DNA from: Gracilaria gracilis
Taxonomy: Eukaryota > Rhodophyta > Florideophyceae > Gracilariales > Gracilariaceae
DNA length: 64,000 bases
NCBI GenBank assembly: GCA_030374805.1
Contig: JARGSG010000017.1
Coordinates: forward strand, 434,001-498,000
Reading direction: 5' to 3'
In this document: positions 1 through 9,579 of the stretch, piece by piece
Position numbering within the stretch: position 1 is the stretch's first letter
Layout of the letters: each line of letters starts with the position of its first letter
The notes under the pieces: generated by a model
Databases searched by the model: none
The model's input: the letters and a program-made list of their open reading frames with translations, nothing else
What the model was told of the DNA's origin: nothing
Program-made: the position numbers and the translations under genes

Positions 1-2121
1 CGGCGCAAAGGTACCTCTGAGAATACTAGCGATGTACGTCAAAGTAGGCCATCACCGAGCTCCCCAACGCGGTCAACTAGCAACGTAGAACGAAATCCCA
101 ACTCCGAAGAAATTTCACCGGTTCCGAAAGCTCGAGAACCGGCAGGTTCGTTGACAAGGGATATTGTGGAAAAGGTTCGAGTTTCACAAGAGGAACAAGA
201 GAATGTCCGTTTCTCTGAACTGGAAAGTATTCCCACTGGAAGAGACCTATAACGGAGTGTGGGCGATCCCACAACCATTCCCCGGCCATCACCATTTTCG
301 ACGCGAAGGGCATCTACAGTTGCCTTGAAGCCCCGACCAGTCGGCGTACAGCGTGTGGGAAGGTTAAACACTCAGAACTCGAATTTTTCAGGGCGAAAAA
401 GACTCAGAGAGGATAACTCTGAGCGGTTTGTGGCTGACACTGTGGACAATGCGGAGAATGCGGGGGATGAAGTAACTCCAGTATATCGTGCAATGAAGAG
501 GACTCCAACCTCTACTGTTCCACGAAGAGCAGAAATACATGGAGTACAGGGAACAAGGGAGGTACATGAATTGTAGCAGGAGGGGGAAGAAGACAGGGGA
601 ACTGTCGAGAAAGAAATCACGTTTTCTGGAAACCACAGAGATTTGCTGAAAGAAATCAATAGATTGAAAGCAAAGGTGAAGAAGTTGGAGGAGGATTTGA
701 TGAAACGGGGTATCCTTGTAAACGTTGCGCAAGAGCAGAGCACAGCATTGAAGACTAAGCTTGAGGAGAAAGAACTGGTGATTGAAGGTTTACGTGGTGC
801 ATTGAAGCAGGAGGGCAGTAACACTTCTCGTACCGGTGAACCGGGACGAACCGGACGAAAGAAGCATCGAATCGGTGTAAGCGATGCGTTTCAAGGGGTT
901 GCGCGAGGAGTGTATCACAATATGTTGACTTGGGCCAGGAGAGAGACCAGTGAACTGTGTTTTGAAGGTGAGAAACCTTCAAGGAATTGGATCAATCGAG
1001 CTGAGATATTGGAGGGAGCGACGGAGAATGGAGAAGGGATAATTCGAAACGAGAGGGATGGTGTCGCGATGGTTCCCAAGAATCCTGTGGAGCTCCTAGC
1101 CAGTTTTGGAATGTTCACACCATCCGTTGAAGGGGGTGCGGATGCGCTGCTGAAGACTATGGTACAGAGTGAGTCGAAAGAAGTGAGTTGGGAATGAATT
1201 AGACAGGCCTCTCTCACAGAAAGATGCATATTAGAAGTTTGTGCGGATATGTGTCTAATGCAGAGAATGAAACTGACAATGAGTGATGTTGTGGGGGTGC
1301 GAAAGAGAAATACAAGGGATAAATTGTTTTTGTTGTTGGGTTATGATCTAATACGGAGAAGAGCGAAAGTGGTAGAAGAAAATGCCGATGAAGTTGCACA
1401 GCAGCTGAGGGAAGCACAAGAGAACATCTTGCGACTTGGTGCGAATCGAACCCCCACCACGTGATGATGGAGGAAGGCACCGCTTGATCGTTTGAAGTAT
1501 TCGAAGGCTAAGAATGACGGGGATGAAATGGATACGAACGACCAGGACTTGTTCTTCAGAAACATGGTAGGCGTAGAAGTGTTGAAGGACTTCATTGCGT
1601 ATGATTTTGAAGATAAAGAGGAAGGGACATTAGTGGATGGCACGATACTGACACTTGCACGCTTAGACACATGGATTCTGACGGTTGTCACTCTCGTTAC
1701 TGCTCAATCTCCGAGAGGTGGGCAAAGGCAGAAACAGTTCACGGAGAAGTATGCGGAGTTATTACCTCTCTGTTTGAAAGAGTTGTTGAAAGATGTCCGG
1801 CAACATGTACAGAGAGGTTATTCCAACGAGTTCCATCACTATGGGAGTGCAGTACATGAATAGACTGGAGTGCTGGGGAATGATATGAGGGAGGCTACGA
1901 TAGCGTTTCGAATGCCCTCGAGCGGAAAGATATACCTAACGTTGCGTGAAAGTTTCTTCGTTGAGAATGTGAGCAAGAGATTGGGATCAGTTACAGATTG
2001 CTTTATCGGAGAGTGTGAGGAAAGAGACATGGATTTCAAGGAGATGGACATGCTGGGTTTTGGAAGTAGCACCTCAGTGGGGAGAGGATTACAACGTGGT
2101 GACAATGAACAAGAAGAATGA
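1..2121 (+). pseudogene. Decayed long reading frame with a coiled coil, function unknown
   Basis: I do not recognise the product. One frame can be followed from the window edge to the TGA at 2119, roughly 700 codons, crossing in-frame stops at 250 (TAA), 574 (TAG), 1195 (TGA), 1462 (two TGA in a row) and 1861 (TAG) without a frameshift. The N-terminal part is rich in Ser, Pro, Thr and Arg. About 625-830 encodes a Leu/Lys/Glu-rich coiled coil (LLKEINRLKAKVKKLEE and on). The rest is globular-looking, with Trp and hydrophobic blocks. The start lies outside the window. It converges tail to tail on the transposase ending at 2250, with 128 bp between them, so it could be an accessory gene of that transposon; the accessory gene of the second such element (30.3 kb) has a similar low-complexity head plus coiled coil. 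That link is inference. Confidence 0.5.
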
Positions 2122-2249
2122 CTGGGAATCTTTTACTGTTCTACTTCTATACGGGGTTCTTCGGGTTCAGTTGGGTTTTGAACAGGCTCATGATAAAACC
2201 TATTGATGTAGAATCGATGTTGGAACCATTGGAGTGGAGAAGAAAATGG

Positions 2250-5105
2250 CTAGGCTGGATAGTTAGAACGAACTATATGTACTGTTCCCTGTATTGCTGA
2301 ACCCGGAACCATTCTATACCAAGGGGTGATGTGTTCTGAGCTCTCTAGTTTTGAGTGGGCAGGGAAGGGTACAGTGTGGTTTTGCTCATCACTTGTCGCC
2401 CAACGTAAAGATATGCATTGCAAAACATTGCCAAAAGCTGTTGCGGGAGGCAATACCTCAAAATACCGAACGAATGCCACTTCTAGAACAGAACACGAGT
2501 ATTCGAGAACAGACACACGAACAAGAGCTACTACTTGAGCAACCCATGTTGCACCTTGTTCTTCTTTGACCAAGATGGTCGAGAATTTGGGCTTCCTGTT
2601 CGGTCCGAAAGCTGGAGAGGAAAACACCCTTTGGTTGACAGGGTACTTGTTTCTACCTAGGACGATAGAATTGGACGAGGCCTCAAAATGTCGTAGAACG
2701 GGAACCATACCACCTCTTACAACTGCTGAGTTCACGAGTGTTATCCTGATCTTCTCCGGTAAGTGGGATATGGAGTTATCTTCGAGCGTCTCCTCAACAA
2801 GGCTGAGGAACGGTGGAAGTGCTTGTTCCCCAATTTGGTCTAGAATGGAGATTGTATCATTATCCTGGAGGTCCTTCTTAACATCAGATAGCGTCAGTGA
2901 AGATGAGGAGAGCCGCCTAACGTAGTGTAGAAGTTGTCCAATGGTTATCGAACGACCCCTCTTCGTAAATCGAGGAAGTTGAATAGAAGGTATTGGGGAA
3001 GCGTATGGTGCGCGTGCCATGCCTTCTTGGTGATTATCACCAATCCATTTCTTTCTCAAATTTTCATGGTCGATAGAGCGAATGGTTTCCTGCACAGCCG
3101 TTGCCGTTCTTCTCGACGTTCGCGGATAATGCCTTTTGAAGAAGAGGTGGGCATGCTCATATATCCCTGCATCGTAGTATTGGATACCTCCTAGACGTCT
3201 GATATCCTCGACGAGATGGTCAAGAAGATGAAACTTCAACGTTCCAAGTCTAGAGGGGTGGAAGTCGGCTAATGTTCTGGTCGTACATTGTTTGAAGGCT
3301 GTGATCTGGGTCTGGAGAGCTGAGAGAGAGCTTTCATTCCAGTGTGGTTCTCGATTGTACCTGAAAATGGCGCCGACCAAGTCTGAGTATTGTGTGAAGA
3401 TGGGTTTGATAGGTGCTGTTTCATGTTCCCCACAACATGTATCAAAAAAAGCGCCTATGAATGGGAAAACCATGTCCAGTGCTTTGTAGTTCTTTGCCTC
3501 CAGAATTCCACGTAGACCTTCGTTGGTGAATATACCGTTGAGATACTTGCCTTCTTCTTGTGTAGAAAAGTCTATGTGCAAGCCTCTAGCGGGGAAGTCC
3601 ATTTCCATGGCGGCGAGGATGGCGTTTGCATGGTTTAGAAGTTGCGTGCGAACTGTTTGGAAGGAGCGCGGTGCAGATGCTTTTATGGTGGTTGACAGCG
3701 TGTGTGACTGAAGTCGCTCAATGGTGGCTGTTTTAATGAGCTCTGATACGCCAAGATGAAGATTGTGCAACGGTTCGAAGGAAAAGAGGCTGTAAGGAGA
3801 AAGTCCTGGGATCAAACGAAGGATGAAAGGGCTTTCTAGAAAAGATGGGGTAAGAGATACGGAGTTGGAGCGCATCAGAGAATCTGCCTGAGCTCTTCTG
3901 TCTCTAGCTCGACGGGGACGTCGTTCAAGGTCTTCTTGCTCTGCATTTTTCAAGACTGCGGAATATGTTTCCCTTAATCGCTTCGTCTGGTTCTGTGTGC
4001 GCAAGGAGAAAGAGGTAGACACATCACTGGATAAAGCTGAGCGTGGCACCTGGCATCTGTGACAGGGGCGTCCGGTCTCTGTGCCATGAATAATAGACAG
4101 AATATTTTTTGCTTCAGGTATGTCTGCGAAGTAACTTCCCAACACTGGATGGCATACCCGATGAACTTTGTCTTTCCCGGTGAACTCAATTCCTTTCAAT
4201 GCAAGGTTTAAAATAGGCTCTATAATACGAAGAAGGGAGTGATGCAGAATCTGCATCCTCGCATCGCGGAGAGATTTGTTGGAAACGAAAGGCATGGCAT
4301 CTGCATGCGACGAAGAAACTTCTTCGAGAGCTGTAGAGAAGTAAGCAACTACCCTGAGGTCCTTGCGGATACATTTGCGGCGTAGATGGTCGGTAAAGTT
4401 GAGGAAAAAGATGTGAAGGGGATAGGCGGTGACCGAAGTTTGCTTTAGAGTTGTTGAAGACTTATCGGTGTACAACTGCAGAAGACCTACGAAAGATTAA
4501 CTGAAACTTATTTCTTGAGTATGCCAAACTATTATATTATTCAAGCAGCCCATGACCACTTCCTTCAGCTTGGAGGTGGCGTCTCTTGCGAGAGTTGCGG
4601 ACATGGGATGAGAAATTTTCGCGGATTGGGTCTGGGGGATAGGATGGAAGAAGTTGTTTTCGCTGTTAGCCAACTGGAGCTGCTTGAGGAGAGTCTCAAT
4701 TGGGTCTCTCGTGTAGAGGGTGGCGCTGACCTTACATCCTTGCGGGGAGATAGAGGTTCGTTTGAATCCATCGTTGGAAGCATAACGTTCGAAGATAGCG
4801 TTCTTGAGTTCCGTACAGCGCTTGGAACTGGTGATGGTTTCGTTGAAGCGCTTCTGCGAGAAGCGGGGGTTTCGAAGAAGACCAATGAGCTCGTCTGCCT
4901 CACGGTGACCAAGGTTGGAGGCTACGGAAGCGAGACAGACCGTAAGATAATCTATGTGAAGAGCGCCGAGCGACTCTTCGGAAGGTGGAGGAGTAGAGTC
5001 GTTTCCAAGTGAGGTTTCAAAGGGTCGGGGAGAGGGTGACGGAGGTTTAGGACTCGACTCAATTCGGTTTGGTTCCGGAGGTTTCGGTGGAACAGAGACC
5101 TCCAT
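2250..5105 (-). pseudogene. CACTA/Plavaka-like (Tnp2-type) transposase, element 1
   Basis: Two open stretches, 5105-4497 and 4496-2250, share one frame and are separated by a single TAA at 4497-4499, so this is one gene of about 950 codons with one nonsense codon, or a short intron I cannot place. The ATG is at 5105. The N-terminal 45 residues are Pro/Ser-rich. After the stop comes the family's conserved LYTDKS block (near 4470), where a catalytic Asp is expected, then a Cys pair (PCHRCQVP), a FEPLHNLHLGVSE block, and a distal block with FHLLDH, YE.AHLFFK and a Ser/Arg-rich YPRTSRR segment, as in Tnp2-like transposases of the CACTA superfamily. The C-terminal 200 residues are less conserved. 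Terminal inverted repeats were not located. The same family occurs at 26.8-30.0 kb but is strongly diverged. Confidence 0.7.
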
Positions 5106-5855
5106 TTTTTTGGGAGAGAGAGACTCGGCAGTACGGCAGTGAGCTGTAACGGTTTCCGAAGAAGAAGTGTTTGGAGGTGGGGCAGAAAACTTGAAACGCT
5201 TGCTCCGTCTAATGTTGTGATCACCGTATGGAATGGCTTTGTGACGGTGAGGACACTGACTGACGTGTCTCTAAAGCGACAACACTCTTCGCGCCATGAA
5301 CGGAAAACCGCGCTGTGTGTGTCTGCAGTAGTAAACCATAATGGAGGGAAAGGGCTGAGAGAAGAGGAAGGGAGCAAGCACGGAAGAGAAGCGGGAGACG
5401 AAAGGACGGTGGGGAGGATGCTGAGGACAGGGAAAGGAGTGGAGAATAGATTTGAGTTTAAATCACGTGCTTTTGTTCAAAAGGGGAACGCATGGACACG
5501 TCGACCTTGACGCCAGGGTTCAACCCTGATTATCCACCACTAAAAATAATTCTGTCGATTGACAACGGTATATCTGTACACTTGTCCGATCTCGGCCGAC
5601 GACGCGTAAAATTCTCTGTGGCCTCGCCTCCTCCATGAACTGGGATCGTCGTCCGGGCCAGCGTCCCAGTTGATGCTGATGTAGGTCACTGGCTTCTGGT
5701 ACGTTTGAAAACGACGTTCTCTCCCATTTTCATCCGAAGCTGACTACGTTTTCCCATTGCGCTTCGACGAAGGCGATATTTGCTCCGTTTCGTTCGGTTT
5801 CTCGCGTGCGGTGCGCAAAACATGATTGATGCTTTCCGAAACAGTTCTTTCACCT

Positions 5856-5890
5856 CCTAATCGCATGATGTCGGACATCATGCGATTAGG
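5856..5890. repeat. Perfect 35-nt palindrome
   Basis: Two 17-nt arms, CCTAATCGCATGATGTC and its exact reverse complement, flank a single G at 5873. The hairpin would be very stable. No gene overlaps it. It lies about 150 bp upstream of the intron-like repeat units. Confidence 0.85.
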
Positions 5891-6007
5891 AAGTTGAACG
5901 AACCATTTCGGAGAATCTCCTTTTGCTGAGGTGCGGACTTTTGGGCTCTTTGGTAAGGTTATTCTTCCACAATTCATACTTCTGAACCAACTACTAATAT
6001 TTCTGAA

Positions 6008-7008
6008 ACGATGCGGGACTGGTCTGTACAGAAGAATTCGTAATGGTATGTTTTGGAAAGCGAGGTTGGTCAGTTTATGCTTCGTTTCTGACATTTTAAG
6101 CGGAATTGTATTCCTTCGCAGGTAAACGCTTCTCGATATGCATCTGCGCGTAGTATAATGGTCAGCAAATGCGTCACGTGTACGAGGCAGCATCAGTGAT
6201 TCTGAATGGTAAGTTGGCTATGTTTTCATTGCGGGTTGGTTTCTTTCTGGCTTGATTCTGACATACTCTTCATCATTTCATTGGTAAAGAATTGTTTCTT
6301 ACGATGCCAGTTTTGCGACTATAGGATTATGCGGATGGTCAACGGCGGCACCGTTGACCATCCGCATACTCCTATAGTCGCAGTGCCTCAATCGCTTGAA
6401 TGCGTTCATGTTCTTGGTACGTCTTGTTGAAATAATGTGTTCGGAAACGCGTTTCTAAGTATTCAAACTTGTTGTTTTATCTTCTTCGCCGTTGAACGCA
6501 GGTACTGTTGTTGGAGAGCGCGAGGAATGTGGCACGATGCGGAATGGTTTTGTACAGAAGACTGCGTAATGGTAAGTTTACTCTTTGGGAAAGCGAGATT
6601 GGTCACTTTCTGCTTTGTTTCTGACATTTGAAGCGGCATTGTATTGACTCACAGGTAAGCGATTTCGATGCGATTGCAGATGACGTTGGTCTAATAGTGG
6701 GCACGTGCGTTACGTCTACGAGGCAGAACGAGTGATTCTTAATGGTAAGTTGGCTATGTTTTCATGGCATGATGGTTTCTTCTTGGTTTGATTCTGACAT
6801 GTTTTCCATCATTTCATTGCTTAACAGGTAAAGAATTGTTTCTTATGCTGCCCGTGTGGCGACTAGGAGAATATGGGGATGGTCAACGGTGCCTCAGTCT
6901 CTTGAATGAGTTCATGTTATTGGTGCGTCTTGTTGATCTACCCTGTCTGGGAACTGCGTGTTTCAGTAATCTAACTTGCTGTTTCAATTACTTAGCCGTT
7001 GAACACAG
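6008..7008 (+). repeat. Tandem duplication of an intron-rich module (two units of about 0.5 kb)
   Basis: Unit 1 (6008-6533) and unit 2 (6534-7008) are diverged copies with the same internal order. A segment ending CGTAATG is followed by an intron-like stretch (6046-6121 and 6572-6654, starting GTATGT/GTAAGT, ending GCAG/ACAG). A second segment ending in AATG is followed by another intron-like stretch starting GTAAGTTGG (from 6209 and from 6745; the second copy ends AACAG at 6827). A third segment ends TTCATGTT(A/C)TTG and is followed by an intron-like stretch starting GTACGT/GTGCGT and ending in CAG. Putative exons are about 70-130 nt and introns about 75-90 nt. In unit 1 the second intron has lost the eight bases carrying its acceptor. 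It may be a remnant of a multi-exon gene with duplicated exons or a non-coding transcript; no protein is recognised. Confidence 0.55.
6315..6381. repeat. 67-nt imperfect palindrome inside repeat unit 1
   Basis: Outer arms GCGACTATAGG and inner arms TATGCGGATGGTCAACGG pair with their reverse complements around a CGGCA loop, with only AT/CT between the stems. The equivalent place in unit 2 (about 6857-6895) has one arm only, so the palindrome arose by an inverted duplication after, or during, divergence of the units. Confidence 0.8.
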
Positions 7009-7886
7009 GGAGCTCATGGTGGTACTACTAACTTTTCTTCTTAGAAACAGATAGCACTCTGATATGCGGTACGTTTCTCACAAGAGTAATACTCTACACT
7101 CCAGATTGGGAATACTGACAACTCGCTTCGTTTCCGATCCCAATACAGGTAACACTAGTTTCGAACGTTTTGCGAGGCGGTGAGCGCTACGTGCGATGAG
7201 CGAACTGACATGCGACGCACGAACCGAGTAGTACAGTATCGCCATGAGGCGCTTCGTCTCATGGCGGTACTGCAGCTCGCAAGTCGGCTCGCATTCTCTG
7301 CGAAAATGCTCGCGCAGGGCGCCGTTCAATGGTGCTGGCGAGTATGAACCTGGCGAGGTTGACGCTCACCGATGCCATTGAATAGAGCTCTGCTAATGTA
7401 GTGAATAGGGATTAGAATAGCGATTACGATAGGCATCAGATAGGTGAATAGATACAAATAAAGGAAAATCTGGTTGAATAGGAAGCATCGGAACTAGCGC
7501 TACTATTCCATAGAGGGGATGCGAGTATTCCACTTATTGAGACGTTTAATGTGCACCCAATGTGAAAACTGAAACTGCACTTGGTGGGAAACTGCGCAGT
7601 TAATCCTGGCAGAGCAAACTGGCGCGACCGGAATACCATGGAGTATTTCCTGCGGACCAATACTGGGCGACCCAAGCAATTTTCTGCAAAATTTGGAAAA
7701 TCAGCACAAGGTAATTTTCCAAAAAATTTACTGGACGACCCTTCCCAAATTCTGCGCGACCCTCGCCAAAAACTTGCATTTGCAGAACACAGACGTGGTT
7801 CAGATTGGGATGACGAGTGCTTGGCGTTTGGTACGTGGGACCAGCAGAAAAGCGTTTACTTGGAATGCGATATCTATGGGCAACTA

Positions 7887-8945
7887 CTAACAAGATACGA
7901 TTTCAGTGTTACTGTGGGAAGGTTCGTTGTCATTGTGACCATCGCCCCCTTCCAACACTTCTTCTGACACATCGCCGTCTTTATCTTCCTGGTTTCCTAT
8001 GGTGATTTTTCTCACAGTGTGCGGGACAGGTTTGACCTTATGCGTAACGAGCCAACACTTGACGCAGTGGTTGTAACGCTCGTGGTAATTGGTGTACTTG
8101 TCGCAGTACACGCAGTGAAACTTTAATTTGTCATTCACGAGGACTTCGTGCTTGGGGTTGTTGATCTTCCGGGTTAGAATACGTCCAAGCTGTTCCTTCG
8201 GAGTTTTCTGGGAAACATAAAAACCGCGGGACTCCCTGCATACCTTCGTTCTTAGATGATTGATTAGCTCCTGGCGACTAGAAAAACCACTTTCACCTCC
8301 ACCACCGCCATGCACACATTTTGTGCTTCCCTCTGGGCTCATTCGCCCATATTTTCCCACCTTTACTGGCTTCTTACAACCGCAATGACACAATATCGCG
8401 ACCGGAAACAGCTTGGTTGTCACCACTTTCACCCAGTGCACCCCAGAGTCACTGGAGCCAACATAAGCGGCGCGCGAATTTCCGGTCCCGCTGGGCGGTG
8501 CTGCGGATGAACCTTCTTGTGCCTGTGTCACGTCACCGGCGGAGTGTGACGGAGCAGAACGCGAGGGTGCAAGGCTTTCTTGGGCGGATGAGACACCCGC
8601 AGCAGCGGCGATTGTGGAAGCGGACGGTGCGTCGGAACCAGTATTCGGGTTGCTGTGTGTGACGGGTGGCGTTGCGGCAGAGGAACCAGCGGACGCTTCT
8701 GCATTGTGAGCAGCGGCATCCGCAGCACGTGTAGATCTGGAGGGTTGCAAAGAGATACCGGCACGCGGTGTGATACCTTCCGCTCTCGGCTGCCTTCGAG
8801 GCGCCTTCTTCTTAATAGTTTTTCGCGGCTGCACAGGAACGGACATGCGTGCCACTCGTGATCGGCGGCGGGAGGCGCCAGCGGGAGGGGTGGATTCGGC
8901 ATTTTCATGTTGACGTGCCGAAGCACGACGCTTTCTTGGAGCCAT
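7887..8945 (-). CDS. Cys-rich accessory protein of the two-gene MULE, copy A
   Basis: Intact 352-codon ORF with an ATG at 8945. Residues 1-140 are low-complexity, rich in Arg, Lys, Ser, Ala and Pro, probably disordered and partly nuclear-signal-like (KKKAPRR). Residues 155-300 are the conserved part: a CHCGCKK cluster, a KCVH element and a distal C-x2-C ... H-x4-H-C-x2-C-x4-H array (HCVYCDKY, NHCVKCWLVTH), which looks like zinc-binding. The tail is acidic. No family is recognised. A homologue with the same Cys/His pattern lies at 18.3-19.5 kb, and both stand downstream of, and in the same orientation as, a MULE transposase, so it is best read as the transposon's second gene, perhaps a DNA-binding partner. 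This is the better preserved copy; it is not clear whether it is still expressed. Confidence 0.65.
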   Translation of the reverse strand: MAPRKRRASARQHENAESTPPAGASRRRSRVARMSVPVQPRKTIKKKAPRRQPRAEGITPRAGISLQPSRSTRAADAAAHNAEASAGSSAATPPVTHSNPNTGSDAPSASTIAAAAGVSSAQESLAPSRSAPSHSAGDVTQAQEGSSAAPPSGTGNSRAAYVGSSDSGVHWVKVVTTKLFPVAILCHCGCKKPVKVGKYGRMSPEGSTKCVHGGGGGESGFSSRQELINHLRTKVCRESRGFYVSQKTPKEQLGRILTRKINNPKHEVLVNDKLKFHCVYCDKYTNYHERYNHCVKCWLVTHKVKPVPHTVRKITIGNQEDKDGDVSEEVLEGGDGHNDNEPSHSNTEIVSC

Positions 8946-9579
8946 GACGTGCGCAGTGGATGGAGACCAGCAGAACAGAAACGGCAGAGTGGAGATGGGA
9001 AACTCGCCTCAAGTACGTAGAGCGTTCTTTGCATCTAAACGGTGACAGAATCAGTGAATATGGCAAAACCTGCCATGTCAGCATGAAACATAATATAGTA
9101 AGTTCAATTCTTCCAACAAAAATTTAAAATAATTCCATAGATTTAAAATGAACGTAAATTGACAAAGCCCAACGGCAGAATCTCAATCCCTTATGATATA
9201 GTCGTCATAATTACGTATAAAGATTATGAAATTCGTACAGCTTCTACGGAATATTATGTAGATTGCTATTCTGACATATATATATAGAAGTCATAAGAAA
9301 AATATATTAAATTACATTATTGGTTCATATACAGAACAGTTTTTTTTAATCTTATAAAATGTAATACTTTACTTCATACATTAAGATTATCCAACGTGAT
9401 AGTAAGACAGGAGTTGAACATAAATTCCGAAATATATTTCTTGAATGATGCATATATTTATGAGATGGTACTGAAATTCATATATGAGGTCGTCAAACTA
9501 CCAAAACTTTATGTCGTATCCTTCTGTCCCTGTTCCCATACTTTTACCAGCATGTTTTCAAGTCTCTCTATCTTCGAGT
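8946..9579. other. AT-rich spacer between accessory gene and transposase, copy A
   Basis: Apart from the promoter-proximal 100 bases before the accessory ATG this is AT-rich, with no reading frame of note. It should contain the transposase 3' end and the accessory promoter. The corresponding spacer in copy B (17,152-18,313) is longer and similarly AT-rich. Confidence 0.4.

Larger units (their letters stand above)
5106..7886. other. Non-coding stretch with repeats and palindromes
   Basis: No reading frame here has recognisable coding character. 5106-5510 is a purine-rich region upstream of the element 1 transposase. 5511-5855 and 7010-7886 show nothing I can name. The middle holds a perfect palindrome (5856-5890), two tandem units of intron-like modules (6008-7008) and a long imperfect palindrome (6315-6381), listed separately. 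Confidence 0.5.

Noticed and set aside
4490..4560. Short intron explaining the TAA at 4497 in transposase 1
   Set aside because: An acceptor-like TTTCGTAG exists, but no convincing donor in the right phase was found; kept as a possible alternative in the entry only.
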